Source of the DNA: Rhodobacter sp.
GTDB taxonomy: Bacteria; Pseudomonadota; Alphaproteobacteria; Rhodobacterales; Rhodobacteraceae
Reading direction: 5' to 3'
DNA length: 13,300 bases
NCBI GenBank assembly: GCA_013824045.1
Contig: PNND01000208.1
Span: 1 to 13,300 of the forward strand
The notes beneath the pieces were generated by a model. That model was given only the letters and a program-made list of their open reading frames with translations, did no database searches and was not told the origin of the DNA. Below are positions 7,353 through 13,300 of this stretch, in pieces; positions within the stretch are counted from its first letter, which is position 1, and the number at the start of each line of letters is the position of its first letter. Both the position numbers and the translations under genes were made by a program.

Positions 7353-8198
7353 ATGCGCCACCCTGTCCTCGTTGCCCTGTGCCTCACCGGCACGGTGGCA
7401 CTCTCCGCCTGTCAGAAATCCTCGGATGCCGAGGTGCAGCGCGCCATTCAAAGCGTCAATGTCATTGATGAGACGAACCTCAATGACATCATGCTCACCG
7501 TGGGCGATCCGGATGAGGCGGTGGCCTATTTCAACAAGGCCGTGACCGAACAGCCCGATCGCGTCGATCTCAAGCGCGGTCTGGGGAAATCGCTCATCCG
7601 CGCCAACCGCCCGGCCGATGCCATCGCCGTCTGGACGTCGGTCGTCAATTCGCCCGAAGGCACGCCCGAAGACCGCGTCTCCCTCGCCGATGCGCTGATC
7701 CGCACGAATGAATGGGACAAGGCCGCCGCCGAGCTGAACCGCATCCCGCCCACCTTCGAGACCTTTGAACGTTACCGCCTTGAGGCGATGGTCGCCGACA
7801 GCCGCAAGGATTGGAAAAAGGCCGACAGCTTCTACGAAATCGCGGCAGGCATGACCACCAAACCCGCCGGCGTCTATAACAACTGGGGCTTCTCCAAGCT
7901 CAGCCGTCAGGATTTCGCCGGGGCCGAACGACTTTTCGCACAGGCGCTGACCTTCGATCCCGGCCTCTTCACCGCCAAGAACAACCTCGTCATGGCCCGC
8001 GGCGCGCAGCGCAAATACGATCTGCCGGTCGTCACCGTGACCCAGACGGAAAAGGCCGAACTCCTCTACACCCTCGCCTTGACCGCAATCAAGAAGGGCG
8101 ATGTCGCTGTGGGCAAGGCCCTGTTGCAGGATGCCATCTCCACCCATCCTCAGCATTTCGAGGCCGCCGTCCGCAGCCTGGCCGCGCTCGAGGCCTGA
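7353..8198 (+). CDS. second TPR lipoprotein of the Tad operon
   Basis: The protein has 281 residues. The ATG at 7353 follows AAGGA (7339-7343) at nine bases. The N-terminus is a lipoprotein signal: a hydrophobic core, then LSAC with the likely lipidated Cys20. The mature part is a TPR-like helical repeat array. Recognisable units include a region around EAVAYFNKAVTEQPDRVDLKR, DWKKADSFYEIAAGMTTKPA, NNWGFSKLSRQDFAGAERLF and a final one around AIKKGDVAVGKALLQDAI. It is about 95 residues longer than the preceding TadD-type protein and shares with it only the lipobox/TPR plan, not obvious sequence identity, so it is a distinct protein rather than a recent copy. The gene lies 40 bases after tadD and six bases before the prepilin peptidase gene, which places it in the Tad operon. 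An assembly or secretin-assisting role is inferred. Confidence 0.9.
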   Translation: MRHPVLVALCLTGTVALSACQKSSDAEVQRAIQSVNVIDETNLNDIMLTVGDPDEAVAYFNKAVTEQPDRVDLKRGLGKSLIRANRPADAIAVWTSVVNSPEGTPEDRVSLADALIRTNEWDKAAAELNRIPPTFETFERYRLEAMVADSRKDWKKADSFYEIAAGMTTKPAGVYNNWGFSKLSRQDFAGAERLFAQALTFDPGLFTAKNNLVMARGAQRKYDLPVVTVTQTEKAELLYTLALTAIKKGDVAVGKALLQDAISTHPQHFEAAVRSLAALEA

Positions 8199-8204
8199 TC
8201 GACG

Positions 8205-8723
8205 ATGCGTCTCGACGATCTGCCTTCGCTTTGGTCCACCCTGTGGTTCCTGTTGCCGGTGCTGGCCATCAGCCTATGGGTGGCCTGGTCTGACATGAAG
8301 TTCATGAAGATACCCAACACCGCCGTTCTGGCGCTGGCGGGAGTCTTCATCGTGATCGGCCCCATCGCCCTGCCTTTTGATACCTATCTCTGGGGCCTTG
8401 CGCTGGGCATCATCACGCTGGTGGCGGGTTTCATCGCCTCGGCGGCACGGTTGGTGGGCGCGGGCGATTCCAAATTCGCCGCCGCCATGGCTCCCTTCTT
8501 TGCAGAATCCAGCCCCGCACTGGTCTTCGTGTTGTTCTCCGTCTGCCTGCTGGCGGGCTTCTTTGCCCATCGCCTGATGCGCCTTGTGCCGCCCTTCCGC
8601 GCCGCCACCGCCGATTGGGCAAGCTGGACGCATCGCAAATTCCCCATGGGCCTCGCGCTTTCCGGCACGCTTAGTTTCTATTTTCTGCTCGGTCTCCTCA
8701 TCTCTGCCCGAATTTCTCCATGA
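8205..8723 (+). CDS. tadV: prepilin peptidase TadV/CpaA
   Basis: The protein has 172 residues and is a type IV prepilin peptidase (peptidase family A24) of the short TadV/CpaA kind, without the N-terminal methylase domain. Both catalytic aspartates are visible: Asp30 in WSDMKFMKIPN and Asp88 in GAGDSK (the GxGD motif). It has several membrane segments, at about 13-28, 38-55, 62-81, 97-118 and 150-168. It should cleave the leader peptides of Flp prepilin and the TadE/F-type pseudopilins. The start lies six bases after the previous stop. In many Tad loci the peptidase gene lies close to the flp pilin gene at the front; here it is near the distal end and no pilin gene is in the window. Confidence 0.94.
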   Translation: MRLDDLPSLWSTLWFLLPVLAISLWVAWSDMKFMKIPNTAVLALAGVFIVIGPIALPFDTYLWGLALGIITLVAGFIASAARLVGAGDSKFAAAMAPFFAESSPALVFVLFSVCLLAGFFAHRLMRLVPPFRAATADWASWTHRKFPMGLALSGTLSFYFLLGLLISARISP

Positions 8724-8779
8724 ATGAACGCTAATCCGAGGTCGTAACGATCCCGCGCCCTGACCGGAGAGCCACAGGC

Positions 8780-10123
8780 ATGAACGCCCCTTCTGCACCG
8801 CCGACACAGTCCGCCGCTGCACCGACCCCGGCAGTCACGCCCCCGCCGCAGCCCAAATCGCTGGCGGAAACCGGTCTTTCGTCCGTCCTGTTGCGCGATC
8901 TCCTGCTCAAGACGATGTTCCGCATGAATCTCGAATATGTCACCGACATTTCGCGGATCATCGCCCTGCCGCTCACGCTGATCCAGGAACTGGTCGACAG
9001 CGCCCGCACGCAACGCTTTGTCGAAGCCACCGGCACCCTGCACGCCACCTCCAGCAGCGAAATGGGCTATCAACTCACCGATGCGGGCAAGGCCCGCGCG
9101 CTCGATGCCCTGTCGCAATCCGAATACTACGGCGCGGCACCGGTCCCGCTTGAGATGTACAAGGAACAGGTCAAACGCCAGTCGGTCCGCAACATCATGC
9201 TGACCCGGCAGGAACTGATGAAGGGCATGGGCCACCTCATCCTGCCCCCCGACCTGATCGACAATCTCGGCCCTGCTGTCACCTCGGGCCGATCCATCCT
9301 GATGTACGGCCCCCCCGGCAACGGGAAATCCTCCATCTCCAACGGCATCCGCGACGCGCTGGGTGACAAGATCTATGTCCCCCGCGCCATCGAATATTCC
9401 GGCCAGATCATCACGGTCTATGACCCGATCGTCCATTCCGCCGCCGAAGAACAGGTCGATGATCCCACCAGCCTGCGCCGCGCGGGGAACCGCTTTGACG
9501 CGCGCTATATCCGCTGCGAACGCCCCACGGTGATCACTGGCGGTGAACTCACGCTCGACATGCTTGATCTGAAATACAACCCCACCGCCCGCACCTACAA
9601 CGCCTCGCTCCAGTTGAAGGCCACCGGCGGCATCTTCATCATCGACGACCTTGGTCGCCAGTCTGAGCCGCCGCAAAAGATCGTCAACCGCTGGATCGTC
9701 CCGCTGGAAGAAAGCCGCGACATCCTCGCCCTGCAATCGGGCGAGAAATTCACCGTGCCTTTCGACACGCTGGTGATCTTCTCGACCAACTTCCACCCCA
9801 ACGAAATCTTCGACGGCGCGGCCCTGCGTCGTATCTTCTTCAAGATCAAGATCGACGGTCCCAATCAGGAAAACTTCCTGAAGATCTTCGCCCTTGTGGC
9901 GCGCAAGAAGAAGATGCCGCTGGACGAGAAATCCCTCGTCCACCTGCTCAAGGTGAAATACCCCACGATCAACAACAACTACGCCAACTATCAGCCGGTC
10001 TTCCTGATCGACCAGATGATCTCCATCTGCGAATTCGAAGGCATCCCCTACCAGATGACCCCCGACCTGATCGACCGCGCCTGGGCCAACATGTTCGTCC
10101 GCGACGAAAAGATCGCCAAGTAA
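8780..10123 (+). CDS. AAA+ ATPase with N-terminal winged-helix-like domain, unnamed, Tad-linked
   Basis: The protein has 447 residues; its ATG follows GGAGA (8766-8770) at nine bases. A Pro/Ala-rich N-terminus (1-28) precedes a segment (about 33-115) that reads like a winged-helix domain: a helical region, an HTH-like stretch TDISRIIALPLTLIQELV, and a wing-like MGYQLTDAGKARALDAL. The AAA+ core follows: Walker A GPPGNGKSS (177-185, Lys183), Walker B IFIIDDL (285-291), sensor-1 Asn337 in FSTNFHPN, and an SRH-like ALRRIFFKI with Arg350 and Arg351. No signal peptide or membrane segment is seen, so it should be cytoplasmic. The motor features look intact. It lies 56 bases after tadV and directly before a membrane-protein gene. 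Whether it remodels Tad components, acts in regulation, or is only a neighbour cannot be told from sequence. The AAA+ assignment is secure; the function is unknown. Confidence 0.9.
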   Translation: MNAPSAPPTQSAAAPTPAVTPPPQPKSLAETGLSSVLLRDLLLKTMFRMNLEYVTDISRIIALPLTLIQELVDSARTQRFVEATGTLHATSSSEMGYQLTDAGKARALDALSQSEYYGAAPVPLEMYKEQVKRQSVRNIMLTRQELMKGMGHLILPPDLIDNLGPAVTSGRSILMYGPPGNGKSSISNGIRDALGDKIYVPRAIEYSGQIITVYDPIVHSAAEEQVDDPTSLRRAGNRFDARYIRCERPTVITGGELTLDMLDLKYNPTARTYNASLQLKATGGIFIIDDLGRQSEPPQKIVNRWIVPLEESRDILALQSGEKFTVPFDTLVIFSTNFHPNEIFDGAALRRIFFKIKIDGPNQENFLKIFALVARKKKMPLDEKSLVHLLKVKYPTINNNYANYQPVFLIDQMISICEFEGIPYQMTPDLIDRAWANMFVRDEKIAK

Positions 10124-10639
10124 ATGGGCGTAATCTGGCCAACTCTTGTCTCGACGGGGTTGGCCATGTGGCTTGAGGCGTTCTATCGCTTCGGCGCAAC
10201 TTGGGCGCCCGAGATTCTGGCCGGGGCGACGGCGGTCTATCTTGTCTGGAACGGCCTTTTCCATTGGTTGCGCCGTGCCCTGCCCCGCCTACCGGAACTG
10301 TCATGGCTGATCTTCGCCGGTCTGGTGGGCTTTGCCTTCGAATGGTTTGCCGTCGGCAATTCACCATGGGGCAACCCTGACGCCCTGCAGTCAGGCATGT
10401 TCGCCTTTCATGCCGTCTATCCCCTTTGGGGCGCCATCCTGTTGAACCGCTCAGACCGCCGCCGGATCACCGGCCTTTGGCTGGTCGCCGCCTTCACCCT
10501 GCTTGGCCTCGTCGGTTTTCTCCTCCCGGTCGGCGAGTGGCGAACCGGATGGTTCCTCTTCGTGCCCCTCGCGCTCTTTCCGATCCTGCTGGTCTATACT
10601 CTTATCGGTCCGAAAACCGGCGCACCCCCGCTTCGGTGA
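10124..10639 (+). CDS. six-helix membrane protein of unknown function
   Basis: I do not recognise this 171-residue protein. The ATG is the three bases immediately after the TAA stop of the AAA+ ATPase gene, with no intergenic base, so it is almost certainly translated together with it. Hydrophobic segments lie at about 3-20, 28-48, 58-77, 91-108, 115-134 and 142-162. Short basic stretches (LRRALPR at 49-55, DRRR at 111-114) suggest cytoplasmic loops. The loop between segments 3 and 4 holds an acidic/aromatic patch, FEWFAVGNSPWGN (72-84). No signal peptidase site, catalytic motif or known domain was recognised. Its last 38 bases overlap the convergent cyclo-ligase gene. Product existence is well supported by open frame length, codon use and stop/start adjacency to the ATPase; function is unknown. 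Confidence 0.8.
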   Translation: MGVIWPTLVSTGLAMWLEAFYRFGATWAPEILAGATAVYLVWNGLFHWLRRALPRLPELSWLIFAGLVGFAFEWFAVGNSPWGNPDALQSGMFAFHAVYPLWGAILLNRSDRRRITGLWLVAAFTLLGLVGFLLPVGEWRTGWFLFVPLALFPILLVYTLIGPKTGAPPLR

Positions 10640-11159
10640 CGATCACGTCCAGCCGCTGATCGAACTCATCGATCGGCACTTCGGGCAATTCCTGCGCCGC
10701 AAAGGCGAAGCCCACCGCCAGCACCGGGTGCCGCGCGCGCAAGCCCGCCAGCGTCCGGTCATAGAACCCCCCGCCATAACCCAGCCGATACCCCCGCGCG
10801 TCAAAGCCCACGAGGGGGACGATCACCACCTCCGGCTCGATCCATGCCCCCTCGGCCGGGATGCGCGCGCCGAATTCCCCCTCCACCATCGCGCAACCAG
10901 GTGACCATTCGCGAAACCGCAGCGCCTGCCCCGGCCCGATGATCACCGGCACGCCCACCACCCCCTGATGTACGGCCATTGCCGCTGTCGGGTCCATCTC
11001 CGTGCGCATCGCCATATAGCCCGCCAGCGCCCGCCCCCGATGCGCGGCCAGCAGATCGGCCAGCAATTCCGCCGCCTGCCCCTGCCCCCGCGCAAAAGCC
11101 GCCTTGCGCGCCGCAAAAGCCGCCTTCCGCGCCGCCGCCTTCTCCAGATCAACGCTCAT
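10602..11159 (-). CDS. ygfA: 5-formyltetrahydrofolate cyclo-ligase
   Basis: The protein has 185 residues. The enzyme converts 5-formyltetrahydrofolate to 5,10-methenyltetrahydrofolate using Mg-ATP, returning a storage folate to one-carbon metabolism. The family signature is clear: VPLVGFDARGYRLGYGGGFYDR region at 114-135, with the GGGFYDR nucleotide/folate-site motif. Length is normal for the family. The start at 11159 is chosen because it overlaps the mgtE stop as ATGA (bases 11156-11159 on the plus strand read TCAT); a frame extending to 11372 would lie wholly over mgtE. The Shine-Dalgarno is weak, consistent with translational coupling to mgtE. The N-terminus has a duplicated RKAAFAA unit arising from a 21-bp tandem repeat. 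The 3' end overlaps the convergent membrane-protein gene by 38 bases. Confidence 0.93.
   Translation of the reverse strand: MSVDLEKAAARKAAFAARKAAFARGQGQAAELLADLLAAHRGRALAGYMAMRTEMDPTAAMAVHQGVVGVPVIIGPGQALRFREWSPGCAMVEGEFGARIPAEGAWIEPEVVIVPLVGFDARGYRLGYGGGFYDRTLAGLRARHPVLAVGFAFAAQELPEVPIDEFDQRLDVIVTEAGVRRFSDR
11091..11132 (-). repeat. 21-bp tandem duplication within the cyclo-ligase gene
   Basis: Plus-strand bases 11091-11111 and 11112-11132 are two adjacent 21-bp copies that differ at one base (G versus C at the 16th position). Being a multiple of three, the repeat keeps the frame and encodes two successive seven-residue units, seen as RKAAFAA then RKAAFAR near residues 11-24 of the cyclo-ligase, in its first helix. 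Confidence 0.85.
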
Positions 11160-12526
11160 ATCAGCACCAGCGTGGCAAAGCCCAGAAAGGCCAGAAACCC
11201 CATCACATCCGTCAGCGTGGTGACAAAGGTCCCCGAAGCCAGCGCCGGGTCCGTCCCCAGCTTCTCCATAGTCAAGGGCACCAGCACACCGCTCAGCGCC
11301 GCCACGATCTGGTTCACCACCATCGCCGCCGCCAGCACCGCCCCGATCCACGGATCGCCGAACAACCCCCATCCCGCCAGCCCGATGATCGCCGCCAGCG
11401 CCAGCCCGTTCATCGCCCCCGCCGCCAGTTCCCGCAGCACCACCCGCCGCGCGTTGCTGGCCGTCAGGTCACGCGCCGCCAGCGCCCGCACCGCCACCGC
11501 CAGCGACTGTGTCCCCGCCACCCCCCCGGTCGAGGCGACAATCGGCATCAAGGCCGCCAGCGCCACGATGGCCGTGATCGTATCCTCGAAGCGCGAGATG
11601 ACAAAGGCCGAGATCGACGCCGTGAACAGGTTCACCACCAGCCACGGCAATCGCTGCCGCACGGTGGCAAAAGGCCCGTCCAGCACGCTCGCCTCTTCCC
11701 CCACACCGGCCAAAAGCAGCATGTCGGATTCGTGTTCCTCATCCAGCACGTTCATCGCATCGTCGATGGTGATCACCCCGACCAGCCGCCCCCCCGCATC
11801 CACCACCGGGCAGGAAATCAGGTGATACTGGTTGAACATATAGGCCACGTCGGATTCCTCCTCCGTCGCCTCCACCGTGCGAAAGCTCTCCTCCGCCAGA
11901 TCGCGCAGCGCCGTCTCGCGCCGCGCAGAAAGGATGCGCCCCAGCGTGACATAGCCTTGTGGCTTCATCCGCGGATCGACAAGGATCACATGATAAAACT
12001 GATCGGGCAGCGCCGAAGCCCCGCGCAGGAAATCGATCGCCTCGCCCACCGTCCAATGCTCGGGGGCCACCACCACCTCGCGCTGCATCAGGCGGCCTGC
12101 CGATCCTTCCGGATAGGCCATCGCCTGTTCCACCGCCACCCGATCGGCCAGATCCAGCGCTTCAAGGATTCGCCCCTGTGCCGGGGGCTCCAGATCCTCC
12201 AGAATGTCCACCACGTCATCGGTATCCAGATCGCGCACCGCCTCGGCCACCACGGCGGCGGGCAGGCTCTCGATCACCTCTTCGCGGATCGTCTCATCAA
12301 TCTCGGACAAGAGATCGCCGTCGATCTCCCCGGCATAGATCGCAAGGAAAGCCCGCCGCTCGCGCTGATCGATCTGTTCCAGAAAGTCGGCGATATCGGC
12401 CGCATGCAGCGGCTCCATCAACCGCAAGACACGGCCCTTATCCCCGGCCTCGACAGCCATGCGGATCGCCTCAACGCGCTGTTCGTCCAGCACGACCTCT
12501 TCGCCCGATGCTTGGTTATCCATCAT
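11156..12526 (-). CDS. mgtE: magnesium transporter MgtE
   Basis: The protein has 456 residues and is a MgtE-type Mg2+-selective channel of the inner membrane, gated by cytoplasmic Mg2+. The order of domains is typical: a superhelical N domain (about 17-140, with HAADIADFLEQID), a pair of CBS domains (about 145-263), a connecting helix (about 280-300) and five membrane helices (about 295-456). Pore features include MPIVASTGGVAGTQSLA (327-343) and DPALASGTFVTTLTDVMGF (426-444), whose Asp440 corresponds by motif to the pore aspartate of Thermus thermophilus MgtE. Two adjacent ATG codons (CATCAT at 12521-12526 on the plus strand) could both start it; an AGGA lies six or nine bases upstream of them. 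The stop overlaps the cyclo-ligase start. Residue 336 is Val where the family usually has Asn in GGN.G.Q. Confidence 0.96.
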   Translation of the reverse strand: MMDNQASGEEVVLDEQRVEAIRMAVEAGDKGRVLRLMEPLHAADIADFLEQIDQRERRAFLAIYAGEIDGDLLSEIDETIREEVIESLPAAVVAEAVRDLDTDDVVDILEDLEPPAQGRILEALDLADRVAVEQAMAYPEGSAGRLMQREVVVAPEHWTVGEAIDFLRGASALPDQFYHVILVDPRMKPQGYVTLGRILSARRETALRDLAEESFRTVEATEEESDVAYMFNQYHLISCPVVDAGGRLVGVITIDDAMNVLDEEHESDMLLLAGVGEEASVLDGPFATVRQRLPWLVVNLFTASISAFVISRFEDTITAIVALAALMPIVASTGGVAGTQSLAVAVRALAARDLTASNARRVVLRELAAGAMNGLALAAIIGLAGWGLFGDPWIGAVLAAAMVVNQIVAALSGVLVPLTMEKLGTDPALASGTFVTTLTDVMGFLAFLGFATLVLI

Positions 12527-12671
12527 GCCGCATCCTGCCTGATTACCCCCAACCTGGCGAAAGCAGTTTCCGGCAAACAGGGGGGTCTGGGAAATCGACC
12601 CAAGCCGGAAAAGACCATAGGGTGATCACCGACGCATGACAGGCCGGATGCGGCCATGCAAGGGGGATGAG
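12527..12671. promoter_or_regulatory. divergent mgtE/guaD control region with several dyad symmetries
   Basis: These 145 bases separate the divergent mgtE and guaD starts and must hold both promoters and ribosome binding sites. Visible symmetries are TTTCCGGC (12567-12574) with its complement GCCGGAAA (12604-12611), the nested GGGTC (12583-12587) and GACCC (12597-12601), the perfect palindrome GGTGATCACC (12621-12630), and a stem GGCCG/CGGCC (12642-12646 and 12651-12655) around a GATG loop. The guaD Shine-Dalgarno AGGGGGA is at 12661-12667. No confident -35/-10 pair was found. Confidence 0.6.
12567..12611. repeat. nested inverted repeat, possible operator or leader hairpin
   Basis: An outer perfect 8-bp inverted repeat (TTTCCGGC at 12567-12574, GCCGGAAA at 12604-12611) encloses a perfect 5-bp one (GGGTC at 12583-12587, GACCC at 12597-12601). 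The spacing between arms is asymmetric, eight bases on the left and two on the right, so a hairpin would carry an internal bulge. Function is not known. Confidence 0.45.
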
Positions 12672-13300
12672 ATGGCCGATCTTCTTCTGGGGCAGGTGCT
12701 GTCCTTCACCGCCGATCCCTTCACGATGGGCGAGGCCGCCGCCCATCACGAAAGCCATGGTGCCGTTCTGGTGGATCAAGGCCGCATTCTGGCCACCGGC
12801 CCCGCCGATACCCTCCGCGCCGCCCACCCGCAGGCGCGCATCCATGACTATGGCCGCGCCCTCATCACCGCCGGTTTCATCGATGCCCATGTCCACTACC
12901 CCCAGACCGCGATCATCGCCTCATGGGGCAAACGGCTGATCGACTGGCTCAACAGCTATACCTTCCCCGAAGAGATGCGCTTTGCCGATCCTGCCTATGC
13001 GGCCGAAATCGCCAACCGCTATCTCGACCTCGCCACCGCCCATGGCACCACCACCGTCTGCACCTATGCCACCATCCACCCGGCCTCGGTGGACGCCATC
13101 TTCACCGCCGCCCAAACTCGCGGCATGCGCCTCTATGCCGGGAAAACCTGCATGGACCGCAACGCCCCCGAAGGCCTGCGCGACACCGCCCAATCCGCCT
13201 ATGACGACAGCAAGGCGCTCTTGGAGAAATGGCACGGGGTCGACCGGCTGAACTACGTCATCACCCCCCGCTTCTCGCCCACCTCCACCCCCGAACAACT
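12672..13300 (+). CDS. guaD: guanine deaminase, N-terminal part (3' end outside window)
   Basis: The frame is open from the ATG at 12672 to the right edge, giving 209 residues of a protein usually near 430. Guanine deaminase (amidohydrolase superfamily) hydrolyses guanine to xanthine and ammonia in purine catabolism. The metal-site motif is clear: AGFIDAHVHYPQT with His73 and His75. The flanking IDWLNSYTFPEE, GTTTVCTYATIHPASVDAIF, AGKTCMDRNAPEGLRDTA and NYVITPRFSPTSTPEQ closely match E. coli GuaD as I remember it. The start is supported by AGGGGGA (12661-12667) about five bases upstream. The nearby ATG at 12667 opens a different frame that ends at 12939 and lacks these motifs. The gene diverges from mgtE. 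The substrate call could only be confused with close relatives such as other aromatic deaminases, but the motif match favours guanine. Confidence 0.95.
   Translation, partial: MADLLLGQVLSFTADPFTMGEAAAHHESHGAVLVDQGRILATGPADTLRAAHPQARIHDYGRALITAGFIDAHVHYPQTAIIASWGKRLIDWLNSYTFPEEMRFADPAYAAEIANRYLDLATAHGTTTVCTYATIHPASVDAIFTAAQTRGMRLYAGKTCMDRNAPEGLRDTAQSAYDDSKALLEKWHGVDRLNYVITPRFSPTSTPEQ

Noticed and set aside
8724..8747. Seven-codon mini-frame (MNANPRS) directly after the tadV stop
   Set aside because: Too short to support, no ribosome binding site of its own was clear, and the short gap gives such frames by chance; at most a coupling element before the ATPase gene.
8678..10264. Long minus-strand open frame (528 codons) opposite the AAA+ ATPase gene
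   Set aside because: It mirrors the codon pattern of the plus-strand gene, has no recognisable domain and no ribosome binding site; long antisense frames are expected in high-GC coding DNA.
10979..12625. Plus-strand open frame (548 codons) opposite mgtE and the cyclo-ligase gene
   Set aside because: Arg/His/Pro/Gln-rich antisense shadow of mgtE with no domain or start signals.
1..13300. CRISPR arrays, tRNA or rRNA genes, insertion sequences, prophage or attachment sites
   Set aside because: None was seen; base composition and codon use stay even across the window, with no sign of recent transfer.

Overview
The window looks like a chromosomal segment of an alphaproteobacterium, most likely of the order Rhodobacterales. 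This rests on high GC with strong G/C preference at third codon positions, tightly packed operons, and a Tad (tight adherence, type IVc/Flp pilus) gene order with an OmpA-type lipoprotein between the secretin and the CpaE/TadZ gene, which I associate with this group. I could not run a database search.

Positions 1-10639 (plus strand) hold the distal part of a Tad pilus locus. In order: the C-terminal part of the outer-membrane secretin RcpA/CpaC (cut by the window edge), an OmpA-family lipoprotein, a perfect-stem Rho-independent terminator, a 266-base leader without a convincing gene, then a compact run of cpaE/tadZ, cpaF/tadA, tadB, tadC, a TPR lipoprotein (tadD), a second TPR lipoprotein, and a TadV/CpaA-type prepilin peptidase. 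After these come a AAA+ ATPase with an N-terminal winged-helix-like domain and a six-helix membrane protein that starts on the base after the ATPase stop codon. The hairpin at 1647-1674 probably splits the locus into an outer-membrane unit and an inner-membrane/motor unit. The pilin (flp), cpaB/rcpC, cpaD/rcpB and the TadE/F/G minor pilins are not in the window.

The parts fit one machine. CpaF supplies ATP-driven force to the inner-membrane platform TadB/TadC, CpaE places the machine at its site in the cell, TadV processes prepilins, the secretin with its lipoproteins forms the outer-membrane exit, and TadD-type TPR proteins assist assembly. The AAA+ ATPase and the membrane protein behind it have no textbook Tad role and are the least explained part of the window.

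Positions 10602-12526 (minus strand) hold mgtE (Mg2+ channel/transporter) followed by a 5-formyltetrahydrofolate cyclo-ligase gene, joined by an ATGA stop/start overlap. The cyclo-ligase reading frame runs 38 bases into the 3' end of the convergent membrane-protein gene. A 145-base divergent region (12527-12671) with several dyad symmetries separates mgtE from a plus-strand guanine deaminase gene (guaD), which runs off the right edge. I saw no tRNA, rRNA, CRISPR array, insertion sequence or phage gene. Nothing here is a clearly new system; the best candidate for undescribed biology is the AAA+ ATPase/membrane-protein pair attached to the Tad operon.
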